Source: Chytridium lagenaria
Taxonomy: Eukaryota > Chytridiomycota > Chytridiomycetes > Chytridiales > Chytridiaceae
Direction of reading: 5' to 3'
Assembly: GCA_025449115.1 (NCBI GenBank)
Contig: JAHLKC010000047.1
Span: forward strand, 1 to 64,000
Length of the DNA: 64,000 nucleotides
A program made the position numbers and the translations under genes. Positions 20,490 through 33,222 of this stretch are shown here, piece after piece. Under the pieces are notes generated by a model, which worked only from the letters and a program-made list of their open reading frames with translations, was not told where the DNA came from and made no database searches. Every line of letters begins with the position of its first letter. The first letter of the stretch is position 1.

Positions 20490-22942
20490 CTAGTGATGGA
20501 ACAACCTCAAGGTAGTGTGCGCCCAACGCGATGCCCTTAGACTCAGCAGCTTCAATAACAATCTTATCCTGAACCGATCCACTGGGCGCGGCGATCGCCA
20601 CGACACCTGTCCTGCGCAACCCTGTCGACGTTGTCAGAGAACGGGAAGAACGCGTCTGAAGAAACCACAACCCCAGTTAGCTGCTTCTTCCACTCCTTCT
20701 TCTCATCAGCGCTGAGAGGCTTAGGGATGGCCTCGCCTTCGGCAAGATCAAGCTGTTGACCCCACGCGGCAAGGTCGGAAAATCTGGTCCGTGACAAAGA
20801 GGTCGATGGCGTTGGCGCGGTCGGCGCGCTTCACCTCCTTCTTGAAACTTGAGGGCAAGGGGTGCGCTGGTGGTAACGGTACCACCAGTTTGTCGGCTTT
20901 GTCGCCAGCAAGACGGGTGCAGTCTAGAGTTTTTTCAGAAATTCGGATGTTCGGTTATCCCGTGATGGAAGAAAAGGAAGGTGACGTTGAAATATTGAAG
21001 AGTAGAACTTACGGATACGCGATTGCTGCCCAGCTCCCAATCCAACGACCATACCATCCTTAGCGTAACACACAGAGTTCGATTGAGTGTACTTCAAGGC
21101 GATGGTCGCAACGAGAAGATCCCTGACATTGCCCTCATCAAGGGCTCTGCCCTTGGTAACAACATTTCCAAATAGCTCCTTCGTGATAACAACATCATTC
21201 CTCCTTTGCGCAAGAGTGAGTCCGTAAACCTGCCTCTTCTCAACGCTTCCCTCCTCAGGCTCCATAGCTTTCATCCATTTGAAGCACAGTGTACTTGCCA
21301 CCTTTCTTTTTCTTCAAAAGCTCAAGAGCCTCAGGCTCATATCCGGGAGCAATAACACCGTCAGACACCTCGCGAGATATGATCTTGGCGGTAGCCACGT
21401 CTACAACGTCCGAAAGTGCGATCCAGTCTCCAAAAGAGGACATGCGGTCAGCTCCACGAGCACGCGCGTAGGCGTTTGGCGAGGGGGGTCAATGCAATGT
21501 CTTCAACGCCGTAAACCTTCTTGTCGGTCTCGGTGAGGGGGAAACCGACAGCGGCACCTGCGGGGGAAACATGCTTGAAGGAAGCTGCAGCGGGGAGACC
21601 GAGGGCCCTTTTAAGTTCCTTGACGAGGGGCCAAGCGTTCAGGGCGTCGAGAAGGTTAATGTATCCAGGGGAGCCAGCGAGCACTTAAGACTGGTGTTAA
21701 GCTTTACATCTAGTAGATACTTGCAAAAGAGAAAAAAACAAAAAACAAAAAACAAAAAAACAAAATTGTAGCAATAATAGATATTTTACCCTTAAACGGA
21801 AGGTCCTGGTTGGCAGTGTAGACTTCGGCAGGCTTCTGGTGGGGGTTGGCGCCGTATCGAAGAGCCATCTGCTGCTTTCCGTTACCAGCGTATTGCTGCC
21901 TATAATTTAAACAAACTTAGTAAAAAGCGCCTTCTGTATCAAGGCTCAGGTAAAATATTACCTGAAGTAACCAGAAATAGCAGCATCATAGTCCGCAGTG
22001 TGCGTGAAAGCCTTCAACGCCAACCTCTGCCTGGTTCCTCAGCAACATCCCCCGTTTTCCCAATCTCCTCCAAAACCAATCCATAATCCTTAGGGTCCAC
22101 CAAAATCGTAACCCTGGCGTGATTTTTAGCAGCAGCACGGAGAAGCGTGACGCCCAATATCGACTTCCTCAACGGCTTGAGGGATAGTCACGTTCGGGTT
22201 GGAAATAGTTTTTTTCGAACGGGTAAAGGTTGCAAACGACAATGTCGATCTTGTCATAGCCACGGGCGAGCATGTCTGCGTCGTCTTGAGGAATGTTGCG
22301 GGCAAGAATGCCGCCGTGGACAGCGGGGTGAAGTGTTTTGACACGGCCACCGAGCATCTCGGGGGCTTGGGTTAAGTCAGCGACATCCCTTTTTGTTTAT
22401 GGAAGATAAGGATGTATCCATTAGCGACTCTTGCGCGAAGGGAGGGACAGGCATCCAAGGCTGACATGATCTGGACCTTCTTATCCAATAAAGCCCAACT
22501 TCAATATTCAGCCGTCATATACACATCATGTCTCCTCCACCAGGTCATGTTGCGGATCCAACGATGAAGCAATACCAAACGAAACTCACTTGACAGGCAA
22601 GCCAGCATCGCGGAGGGCCTTGGCGGTTCCACCTGACGCAACAAGGTTGTAGTTCAAAGCAGCAAGACCTTGAGCCAAAGGAAGAAGGCCGGCCTTGTCG
22701 GAAACGGAGAGGAGTGCTTTAATGTGCGTTAGCTTTGGACATTGGAGTTTGCATGGCCCATTGCTGAATGACTAGCACAGGATAGAAGGGCTTCTTTGCC
22801 AAGAGAGCATTCCCCATCATCAAACATTTCACCGAATATGCCTCATCGGATCCAGCGCATGATCATGCACGCATGCAGCGATACTTTAGCAACAGACGAA
22901 AGGGCGATGGACTCTGAAGGTACTCACGAATTTGCCAGGCAT
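20490..22942 (-). CDS. ADE16/ADE17: Bifunctional AICAR transformylase / IMP cyclohydrolase
   Basis: Catalyses the last two steps of de novo purine synthesis in the cytosol: formylation of AICAR with 10-formyl-THF, then ring closure to IMP. The N-terminal cyclohydrolase domain includes [17 protein letters not shown] (about 22715-22660) and [19 protein letters not shown] (about 22350-22300). The transformylase domain includes [17 protein letters not shown] with the catalytic Lys-His pair (about 21590-21540), [20 protein letters not shown] (about 21430), [20 protein letters not shown] (about 21360) and [15 protein letters not shown] (about 20600-20550). The family C-terminus TTLRLFHH is present but one base out of frame, next to a GGG run near 20517; reading it puts the stop at 20490-20492. 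Exon 1 appears to be the five codons MPGKF at 22942-22928 followed by GTGAGT. Several introns interrupt the gene. Assignment is certain; small exon limits are not. Confidence 0.95.
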
Positions 22943-22963
22943 GCTTGCTTGTTCAAAGATTTG

Positions 22964-22974
22964 TTTTTTTTTTT

Positions 22975-23008
<34 letters not shown>
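22964..23008. repeat. Poly(T)/poly(A) tract
   Basis: Eleven T, CC, then about 32 T on the plus strand, lying between the stop of ARMC9 (23115) and the start of purH (22942), both transcribed from the minus strand. Read on the minus strand it is a 32-A run about 110 bp after the ARMC9 stop. Length may be inaccurate because homopolymers appear unreliable in this sequence. Confidence 0.85.
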
Positions 23009-23114
23009 CCTGGTTTCGGCTGAATAATGGTCGCGTAACGTAATAAAAACCCATTTTTTATAGTTCTCTCTAGAAAGGCAACGTAAATGCCTGTAATCAT
23101 CTTTGTTCTTTTTT

Positions 23115-26100
23115 TTAGTATTCTGGAGTACGCGGGATCTTGGGTTTGGACGAAAAGCCCACTGTGAACTCCTTGACCCTGCAAATAGAAATGAGCAAAG
23201 AATAACAAGCGACTATGTCTACGTACTCTAATTCAGTGGTTGGGACCATTTTCCCTCGTCCGGTGTTAACAACAATAGGACCTACGGAGTCTTTCTCCTG
23301 TTATCGGTGTATAGGTTAGCTCAGATGACAGAATGATATTGCAATAACACGATTAAAAGCTAACCCTATCGCCTACCGATTTCCTTTAACCGTCTCGCTC
23401 CGCTCATCGTTCCTTCTATCATCTCCAGAATCCTTTCTACCCACTTTATCCTCCTTGCGTTCCTCATATCTCGTCCGTTCCTCTCCACCGTTTCCTCTCC
23501 CTCCAACATCCCCAACTTCCTTCCCCCGGCCCTTCCTTCCTGTGCCACCTTTCCACCTCCCCTCTCACAGGCGATCCGGACGGTGTCTGCGGTCTTGACG
23601 CGGGCGTTCGTGGCCGTTTCATAATTTCATCAGCAGGTTTTCGTGTATTGATAGATGAAGACGACTGCCGAAGAGGGCTAGAAGCGTCGCGGACCATACC
23701 ACCGGATCCGGATACTCGAGACGTTGTTGTAACTGTTGCGTACCTTTGGACCAGGAGTGCGTCTCCGGTGAGGTCAGAAGTAATAAGGTCAAAGGGAATA
23801 TCGTCATCATCGTCTTCGATAAGATCTCATCATCTTCGCCCTGTCAGATTTTATTATTTTCTTGGTTGTTAGACTGCTAAAACACTTCTGCTTTCTTCGA
23901 TGTCACCCACCTCTTCATCTTCGTGGTCCTCTTCGTCTCCATCTTCGGAAAACGCATCGCTATCGGGCTGTTCCTCTGTAAAATGCGAGAACAACGCCAT
24001 TAGTTGACATAATATATGGAGATAGGAAAGCAAGTATGTACCTGAAGCTAGTTGATCTAGAACAAAGTCGATCTGCCCATTTAAAGAGTCATCCGCCGCT
24101 TGCCTCTCCTGTTCCATAATTCCTCCAACCGCATCTCTCTAGCGCATTCTCTGATCTCAGGCTCCGCCAGAATAGAATAGAGTGTGCCGTTCACATATGT
24201 AAGGATCTGTGACATATAGAGTAGGTTGACGTAAGATACGTAACCGAATATAAGACATAAAAAATCTTCGTTACCTGAGGATTCTCAGTCTGTATTAGAT
24301 CGGCCAGCACCCCCAACACCCTTTCCGGATCCCGAAGGCATTGCTTTCTCCCCGCTGTTCTCAGGCAGAGATTCATAAGCAGAGCTACTGAATACTCAAC
24401 GCTGTAATCTGAGTATTTGTCGAAACTCTCAAGGATATCCAAAAGAGTATTGATGGCGTTGAGGCGGTTCAAAACAGTTTGAGCTTGTCGTCTACATAAA
24501 CATATATTGTCAGCCCACCAAGAAATAAAAGAGATGCAGACCTTAAACTAAGTTTTTGGAGTGTTCCGATCAGGTTCTGGAACAATTTCGAGTCGGTTCT
24601 TTCGCCTTTCATCGCAGTGAACAACGTCGATACAGCCTGTCCACCTGCTCTAAGTAGATACTCTCTCCCCAAACACTCTGATGCCATTACATTCATCAAT
24701 TTCGAGAGCTGCTCCTTCGGGTACGAGCTTTGACTCGAGAAAACAGAGTTGATGGTGGACACTGAGCTGCGAAGTCCAATAAAATCATAGCGTACATATT
24801 CTTTAAGGACATTGCGCCGTGATTTGTTTCGTGGGTTTGAGATCATGTTCTGGTGCCGGATTAGTATCAAACTATATATAAATTGACATAAAACTGATTT
24901 GATATGTACCTTTCTTAAAGCTTGCAACAGTAAAGACTGGAGTTGTACATGGTTATCTCCCCCTCCCTCCGAAAGGTCTTGCTTAATCTTCTCAAAATCT
25001 ATCGCTGCCTCTAGATCCCTGATTTTTCTGGGTTCATCCCGAGCCCCGCTCGATGAATTTGATGAAGATCGTGGGTTCATTTCAGGCTTGTAAGGAGAAG
25101 CTCGAGCCGAGCTGAAAAATAGTGTGAAATTAGGAATTGGATTTAATATATCACCTTATAGGTGGTTTAAGCTCAAGAGGAGTGGGAATTTTTCGGTCTT
25201 GTTCTAGCTCGGTGTTGATGTGACCATCCTATGGAAACAGATGTGAATATGAATTTTTGTATAGACAAGCAATAGATACAAACAGCTGCAGGAGCAATGA
25301 GTTCTTTTTGTTCTTTTTAAATGCCGCAAGCCGTTGGCAAATCCCGACAAGTAAGATGTTGTAATCTTTAGCATACAATGAGACCAGTTAGAAATTTATC
25401 ATTACTTTACGTAACTACCTTCTCTCCATTGATTGCCGTCGCAAGTGTCTGTACAAGCTCGGAGGCGATAGTAATAAGGTTATGATAATCTTCCTGCATA
25501 ATCATGTCACTTAATCGGAAAGTCATGTCTATCCTCACATAAAGCCTTCGCTGTTGAATCTTGAGATCACTTTCGGAACTTTCCAATTCTCTAATACTTT
25601 TTTTCAAAGCTTTGATCTCAACATCTTTTTCTGTACATGTAAGTCTTTCACAATTCCATTGGCCCATACCTTTGAGTTTAGGCTCTAAAGGATTCTCCTG
25701 ATGACGAAGAAGATTTTTTAGTTCAAATACGGAGAAAACCATTCGGATAAATATTTTTATCAAACATGGAATTAAGCTTTACCTTAGAGTAAATAAAGTT
25801 AAATTCTGGGCGTGTCCACCGCCTTCAAAGCCATTCCCAAAAAATGTTTCAGCCGATCCTCCAAGTCTTTTACGTATCGCTCCGTGAATAAATCTCCAAA
25901 CGAAGGATGCTTCCTCGGATCGGGAACGTAGGGTAAAGCATAGTAGGAAAGGAATTGCGTGGTCTTACAAAGGTCTGCGCCGCGGGTTTCAAGGAAATGC
26001 TTGAAAGCTTCCATCGACTTTTGCACTGAGACTTTCTAAGGCATAATCAGCTTCATGTGCTTGAAGCCTGCCTTATATATTGATGGTCGAAATAGTTCTC

Positions 26101-26673
26101 ACCTTTGCTGCTGATTGATTGACGTTGGGATGCAACGGAAAGATTGCAAAATAGATGCTGAGCTGAAACTCCATCCTTTGGTAAAGAGGGTCAGATTCCC
26201 TTAAACTTGCTGGAAAATCGCTCATCCCATATCGCATAGAACTTGTCGTGTTCGCCTTCTGTAAATGGAAGAAGGAACTGATTCTAACCAACCGGTAAGC
26301 AATGTGAGGATATGTTTCAGAAATACCATAGCATAGTCAACTTCACTCGATTCAATCATCTCAGTATGATCAGGTGATGCATCTGTTCCAGCCCTGCCCT
26401 TCAGTCGGCATTCTACATCAAAAGCAGAGAGTGCAGTGGGATAGTCGGCATAATGGAGGTACTGCATGGTGTTATGTGGTTAGTCAATATATTGAAAGTT
26501 ACAATCTGTCCTCTATGGCATGGGTGCATCCATAGTTTCAGGATACTAACCTCTCGCACGAGTCGATTTACTTGAGTCTCCTTCTCTGCATCAAGAAACA
26601 TTTGTGACGGAAGTTCAGATCTTTTTGTTTTTGTAGTTGGTTTGTCAAGAAAATCTACCTGGCCCAGATTCAC
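23115..26673 (-). CDS. ARMC9: ARMC9 homologue (LisH and armadillo-repeat basal-body protein)
   Basis: ARMC9 proteins localise to the ciliary basal body and are needed for normal cilia; the human gene is a Joubert-syndrome gene. The N-terminus has a LisH motif (EKETQVNRLVRE, then YLHYADYPTALSAFDVECRL, about 26600-26410). Next come LETRGADLCKTTQFLSYYAL and PYVPDPRKHPSFGDLF (about 25990-25880), a signature region shared with human ARMC9. The armadillo part includes LSKLMNVMASECLGREYLLR, NLIGTLQKLSLR and YSVEYSVALLMNLCLRTAGR (about 24700-24350). An acidic stretch (SEDGDEEDHEDEEVGDIEES) follows. The tail has S/P/R-rich sequence and ends KPKIPRTPEY with the stop at 23115, matching the KPRAPCTPE element of the animal protein. 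At least ten short introns are present. It is divergent from the EF-hand gene. Confidence 0.93.
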
Positions 26674-27634
26674 TCTCGTTCGTTCTTACCTTCATATCAA
26701 AACCGAGGGAGTTATAACTCACTGTTGCATGATTCTGACAGAGTTGGGTGGACTTAAAGGAATTTTTGGTAGCTGCGAAGTCTATCAAGTGGACGCTGCG
26801 CTCGCATACTTCACCTTTCTATATGGTGAGATAGTGACATGATGGACCTTCTTCCTTTTATCTAAGCTAAATCTTGGTATACTTCTAAAGATTCCCGTCA
26901 ATGCCGTATTTAGGTACTATCTTGATGCTTTCAATCTGCTTCTTTGCCATTGCAGTTTCCCCAGGTAATTAGGCCGACGTTAAGAGACTGCTTGAGCTCG
27001 AAGTTTTGATACACGATTCCAGCGCTTATGGAGATACGGCTCTCGAATATGTTGTAGCGCAAGAATTGAGACGGCATTCTCAACTACGCAGGAGGAAGCT
27101 GCTAAGATGGCGGCAACGCTGTAAGATCAACTCTGGGGAAGGCGTTCGTTCTCCTTGAGTTAAGTGGGTTGGAAAGATGGCTTGTGCTGGCCTCCACAAA
27201 AACTTTCAATACTGTACCGAATGCGGTATCCATAACCCCCGCATATCGTACAAAAGAACTTCAGCCTGCATTTAGATGAGTAATAAGGCAAGATTAAGTA
27301 TTAATTTCAAGTTATGGAAGTCATCATCTTGAGAAAGGCATTAGTTCAGCGTGTGTAAAAAAATGAAAGAGTATCAAAGAAAGAATGAGAGGAACGGTAT
27401 CAAATATATCTTTTTGGTTGAGCGCTTTTGTACATTTTGGTCCGAAATCATTTTCCGCGTTATGGAATGCATGGGCGTGACGATCTGAAAATCCGTAACC
27501 CCTCGTCAAAAAAGGCCTTCCAAAAAGTCTGGAGAGAAGGATCCTTAAAAAGAGCAGAAGAAGGACGTGCTGACCATTAATTGAAATCGCGGATAGAATC
27601 ATCACCAAACTTGGATTAAGCAGTTTGCGACGTC
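26674..27634. other. Divergent intergenic region between ARMC9 and the EF-hand gene
   Basis: About 960 bp between two divergent genes with likely flagellar roles, so it should hold both promoters. Open frames are short. One basic stretch on the plus strand (about 27040-27115, QELRRHSQLRRRKLLRWRQR) is notable but has no supporting splice structure or family match. No gene is called. Confidence 0.35.
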
Positions 27635-30600
27635 ATGCCGTCAACAGCCATTCTCCCGCTGGTAAAACTGATATCTACCGGCTGCTCATTTACTAACTAT
27701 TATCCTCATCTTACTCGTCTACCTTCTATCACTCGGCATCGGCACTTGCAAAACGTACAGGACTCTGACCAAGGCCTAACGACAGCCGCCGAACCCTCCA
27801 CCAATTGTGATTTCTCCCTTAACGGCTCCACCATAGACAACTATCCCGTCCACATCCCACCATCGAATCCGTAGAAAACAAGATCAGATCCCACGTCCTT
27901 GTCTTTCGAATCCGTCTCAACGATCTCTTTGCCGACTTTGATCGTCTTCGCACAGGGTACGTTTCCGAATCGCAGTTTCGACGATGTGTGCTGTCAGCGA
28001 TGGATAAGGGAATTGTGACGCCGTTGACGGAGGAGGAACTTGTGCTTGTTGTTAAGGAATATAGCGGAACGGGGGATAGGGCTGGGCGCGTTAGATGGAC
28101 GGGGTTTGTGGACAGTATTGATCAAGGTGGGTTGCCAAAGTTTGACTTTGAATTGCTGACATTACGTGTTAGTGTTTGGTGCAAAGAAACTTGAATCATC
28201 GCCAACTCGGTACATTCCGGCACCTCATGAGGGTTATTTTTTCTATCATTTCTTTTCTAATTCGTGATTAGTTGTAAAACCTGTTCGTCCGCTGAGCCCG
28301 TCATCTCAATTTATTCTGAATGAAGTAATCGAGAGACTTCGCCAGTACGTAAAGCATCACGGATCTGACGTCAAATCATGGTTTGCAGACTTTGATAAGC
28401 ACAACAATGGTGGGCTCTACATTACGCTCGTAATATCTTAACCTTTACAGGCTTAATTACTCACAATCAATTTCGAAGAGGGATCCCACAAAACTTGATG
28501 TCACAGGAAGAAGAAGACCTGTTGTTATCACAGTACACCAAAGACCTTACCCAGACCGTCAATTATTTTAAAATGAACACGACGTGAACCGGAAAGGTGA
28601 GAACTTTAACCTTGAATTTGCTCAATTATTTTTTGCAAAGTTCGTAAGGCCCGTGAGGATCACGCCAAGCTCGTCAAGAAGCCACAGTCTGAAAACAATG
28701 AGAACGATCACGTTCCGGTTGGAACAGAGGAGCTTCTGCATGCAGTCGGTGCTTATACGTATACGAGGTCAAACTGTAAAAGAGGTGATGGATGAGATAA
28801 AAAAGAGTGAGTTACGTTTTGTTCATATTTCGTTTGTTCATATCACTTTGAAAATTATACCAACTTTGAATTATTTTACAGAGGTTTACAAGACCGAATT
28901 CGACTTCATTGAGTTTTTCGAGACTACGATAGCACAACTGCGGTTATGTAACATCGCTCAGGTAAGTACTTTTATTTCAAACAGCCTAAAAGCTTTATTT
29001 CACTTTGATGTTCACAATGCCCTTTTTAATTTTTTGTCTTTAAAGTTCCACGCAGGCCTACGAATCTCTAAGCTACGCATTGACGACATTCCCCTCAAAA
29101 CAATGGTGGAGGCATACAAAAATCCGAAAAATAATCTTGTAGGATATAGAAAATTCTGCAGTGATGTTGATACCGGTATGCTCCAATATAAACTACAAAT
29201 TTCCTTAACTTACCGTAGTCTTCACCGTTAGCCACCTTGAAAAGGACCCTACAGCCGATGTTCGTCCCCGCCTCGCGAGTACTTGATTAGAGGTTGCAAT
29301 GAGCTTTCTCCTGTCGAGGAGGCAAGGTGTAGAGAAATTATTACAAGGTTCAGGCAGATTATCAATGAGAGGAGGTTACTTCTGGCTCCCTACTTTAAGG
29401 ATTTCGAAAAGGTAGTTTGACAATAATTTTGTTGTAGTATTAAATGTGTTTCATCATGTTAGTATCTTGGTAATATGGGGAGAGTTACAAGATCACACTT
29501 AGCCGACTCCTTTCGACAATGAAACTCGACGTGTCAGATAATGATCTCCATATCTTGTTTAAAAATTCGAAGATAGGTCAGAGGCTAAGGTTGTCTACAT
29601 GGAATTTATCAGAACAATCGACCCCTCAAGTAAGTTATACTTAGACAACAAATAAGCTCACGATTACCAGCTTACGGCTCCCCAACCTCGGTAGCGACAA
29701 GGACACCCTGTCCCCAGAAAAGCCTAGCTCAGCAGAAAGCCGACACAGGGGCCATCCCGTCTCTCTCGACGAAATCATGGACCGTCTCCGTACCCACGTT
29801 GGAACCCAACGAATTCGAGTTTCCGATTTTCCGGGACTTTGATAAACTTCGATGCTACTCAATCCCCAAACATGAGTTTATTCGTGCGGTGAACCGAATT
29901 GGGGTCACATTGGCGAGGAGGAGTATGAGACTCTTGCGGAGAAATATAGGACGAGAATAGAAAGGGATGCTGTTCATGGAAGGAGTTTGAGCAGACGATT
30001 GAAAGAGGTAATTTTAGCTCTCCAAGCAAGATATGTTAAGTTTGAATAGTGTTCAACGATACGGATTTGGAGAAACATCCTACCAAAGCTCATGAATTGG
30101 CGACAATCCCCAAAAGCCCCTTTGGAGCTGTCGGAACTCTAACAGCAACGAAGAAGTCATTCTGAAAAATACTTTGAGAAGTATTGCGGAACACATGAAA
30201 GTCCGCCAGACTAGCATCAAACCCTTCTTCAAAGACTTTGATAAGGTTTGCATGCAGACAAAATCATATTGCACAATATTTTTGACTAACTTAAAAAGCT
30301 TTACACTGGCCACGTCACCAAGACGCAATTCCGTCAATGCCTCACCTACCTTCAGGTTCAATGTCACCGACGAACAGTTCGAAGTCCTTTGCAAGCGTTG
30401 GAGTAGGACTGCCCAGGACGACGCGTACCGCGCGTCAAGGGTCAGACCCAGCTCTACAACGAAATCCACCGAAATTCTAGACACTGCTCGTCCCCCGACG
30501 CGCGATCCCATCAAAGACGGCGCAGAACGCATCTGCTACCTTACTTTCCTCGCAGAGCTCGAAGACCTCCCACACGAAAACCCTTTCGAACCATCCAAAA

Positions 30601-31542
30601 ACATTCCAACCATCCATAACCTGGGCTCCGATGTGATCCCAGCGGGCATTTCGACCAAAGGAAAAGTGACCCGCAGAAGGCTGGGATCATGGCGAATTGG
30701 GGCTGCTGGGACCAGAGGAGATTACAATGTTGATGAAAAAGATCAAGAGCAAAGCGAGGACGGAGAGGATTAGGGTAATTGATTTTATGCAGGATTTTGA
30801 TCATCTGAGACATGGGAGAATTACGAGAAATGAGTTTAGGAGGGCATTGAAAGTTTTGTATCTAGACTTGAGTGAGGTTTGTGGCTATATAATTTAAAGC
30901 GTTCAGTTGATCAGAGTTTCTTATACAAATTGTATTTGCTGTCCCCTTCTAGGTGGAGTTGGCCACCCTCGAGACCCTTTATCAAAACCCGAAAGACACC
31001 AATCTTGTGGACTACCTCCGCTTCTCTGACGACGTCGAATCCGTATTCACCTCAAAAGGTCTCGAACAACAACCCACACACGAACCTGAAACCTTTGACG
31101 GGTTCCTCAAAGGTGCTGATCCATCATTGAACCGTCTTTCAGGATCTCACGAAACCCGTGTTCTCGCGGGCGTCGTGGCAAGACTGAAAGAAAAGATTCG
31201 TCAACGACGTATCGATATTTGTCGTACATGGAGGATTACGATTTCGTGAGAGAAGGTATACACTACACCTTGAAAGAGTTTTTGACACATGTTCTAGGCA
31301 CTATTACAACGAATCAATTCCGATCGGTTCTAAACACCAACAACCTTCCTGTTGATGACGCGGAACTTCGCGTTCTTGCGCGTCGGTTCACTGTAGATTC
31401 TAACCTTGACCGTATCAATTACCGGTCTGTTGCGGCTGCTATTACAGGGTCTGGAGATGCGGAGCCTGGCAGGAGCTTTCAGGAGTTACGAGAATTAAGG
31501 GTGGGAGGACCGGTGGTGAAGGTGGAATGGCGGTGCCGGTGA
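27635..31542 (+). CDS. Large multi-EF-hand protein, EFCAB6-like
   Basis: The gene encodes a chain of degenerate EF-hand modules, each about 90-110 residues and built on the same pattern: a basic helix, then FxDFDxxxxGxITxxQFRR, then a helix. Visible units are RLNDLFADFDRLRTGYV (about 27930), KSWFADFDKHNNGLITHNQF (about 28380-28470), APYFKDFEKYLGNMGRVT (about 29395-29490), DFFRDFDKLRCYSIPKHEF (about 29820-29880), IKPFFKDFDK continuing GHVTKTQFRQCL (about 30215-30340), IDFMQDFDHLRHGRITRNEF (about 30780-30840) and SYMEDYDFVREG continuing TITTNQFRSVL (about 31220-31335). Most loops lack a full set of acidic Ca2+ ligands, so many probably do not bind calcium. This architecture fits EFCAB6, a protein of ciliary doublet microtubules. 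There are many introns and some frame breaks; the exact start is uncertain. Confidence 0.75.
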
Positions 31543-31699
31543 ACACTTTGGGATTTGGTGATAAGTTTTGGCAAAAGTAATCGGATGTGATGTTTACTTA
31601 TTGGGATGGTTTAAAAAATTAAAACAAAAGTGAAGAAAAATGTAAAGAATAAAATCGTTGGACAGCGGAAAAGAATGTTATAAGATGCTGTTTTTAATT

Positions 31700-33222
31700 T
31701 CATCGCTTTGTAGGAACCTTTTTCTTTGCTCCCTTGGAGGAGATCGGCTTCGTCCTATACCAAAATCGTATTAGATCATTGCAAGTTGCGAAGCGATAAT
31801 GCGTTGAATATACCTGTTCCTTTGGGTCCTGGCAGGTGCTGCTGCGTAGCATACTGCACAAGCGATGCAATCATTTTATTATGCATTTCCGCATCCATAA
31901 CAAGTTGCTCTTTCGCGTCCAACCAGTAATTAGCCTGTTCCTGCATCTTGAGCTGATAGTGCAAGTACACGAATCAAATCTCCAACTCCTCGTTATTTTT
32001 GTTTCGCAGTTCGTCTTTAGGAAAACGATAGGTCAATGAAGTCTTTAATAAAAATCGGACGCTGTTGCAACCATATAAATAGACCCACCTTCAGCAAGGC
32101 CACAGAGTCTCTTAGCTTCCAATACATCAAAGGCTTTTTGGTCTGATGACGATGATGATGCTGACGCTGCTGCAGCAGTAGGCTGTTGCGAGACGGACGC
32201 GGAGGGGTGTCCAACTACAGTGGCCCCAAAAATCGAAGGCTGCGTACGAGTCGCCGCAGTATTTTCCGAAGGTTTAGCTGGTTTAGCATCGTTACTAGAG
32301 CCATCCCCAAGAAGTTCTGACGGGAGCTTAAATTAAAGTCAGCGGGCCAGCGGCGACAAAGGTAAGGTAATTTTAAACTCACGTCTTCAGGACCCACTCC
32401 AAGTGCCAACAAAAACTGTTTCCGAACCTGCGACTTTTTCCACCTGAACATAGTCGACATAGTCGACGAATACTCTGCCTCTTTAAAACCTCCTTCCAGC
32501 ATTCAAACCTGATATCATCAACAATGTTTACAAATATAATCACGCACCATCTTCTTCAGCAAAAAACTCATTAGGCATGTCCACTTTCACTTTAGAGCCG
32601 TCTGGCATGGCGTTTGAAAGTCCTGCGTCATCTTCATCGTAATCAACGAGAGGAGGAATATATTCTCCGGATTGGTAGCCTTGAGAAGGGAACGAAACGA
32701 GGGGAAGGAAGAGACTGAGGTCCTTGGAGATGTGAGGGCATTACGTTGAAGATCTGCTGAGAACTTTGAACCTCCCTGAGTCTTAATACATTGGAGACGT
32801 AAACTGCATCAGATCGTAGCATCAAAGCATAGCTTACAAGTCTCTTTCCAACTGATCCTCTTGACCGGATCAGATGCGGGTACATCACTTTTGGTTCCTC
32901 GACAGCAACAGTCACAGCAGGTGGAGGCTGCACCGTCTCCTGCTGAGCATCATCAAAGTCCCAAATTCGTCATCTTCTGCAGCAGCCTGAACGGAAATGC
33001 GCTCGCAAAGACGGGTGGTGGTGTCGAGATCTCCCCAAAATCACCAAAGTCGTCGTCGTCTTCTTGTTCATCTTCAGCTGATACAGGCTCAGAGTCAACG
33101 AGAGGGATAGTTGTAGGTTCGATGGATGTATCCTCTGTGATGTATGTTGTTGGAGTGGGGGCGGAGGCGGTGGTGGTCGTGACTGGGGGCAGAGACCCTT
33201 CGCTGTGATCCATCCATGGCAT
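31700..33222 (-). CDS. Aftiphilin-like AP-1 accessory protein (Laa2/DUF5102 type)
   Basis: Fungal proteins of this type help the clathrin adaptor AP-1 at the trans-Golgi. The start MPWMDHSEGSLPP (33222) leads to an acidic segment with the adaptor-binding motif DDDFGDFGEIS (about 33060-33030). Later exons encode STMFRWKKSQVRKQFLLALG (about 32465-32400), a conserved box of the family, then a Ser/Ala-rich linker and AFDVLEAKRLCGLAE (about 32130-32090). The C-terminal helix is EQANYWLDAKEQLVMDAEMH with NKMIASLVQYATQQ (about 31945-31840). The protein ends SSKGAKKKVPTKR at 31700. The order of motifs matches the fungal family as I remember it; a direct profile search would settle it. It ends 157 bp from the convergent EF-hand gene. 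Confidence 0.62.

Noticed and set aside
22924..23208. 94-codon minus-strand frame ending in poly-Lys
   Set aside because: The Lys run is the poly(A) tract; the true reading in this area is the last ARMC9 exon in another frame.
27324..27608. 94-codon minus-strand hydrophobic frame
   Set aside because: No supported start or splice context, and it lies in the promoter side of the EF-hand gene.
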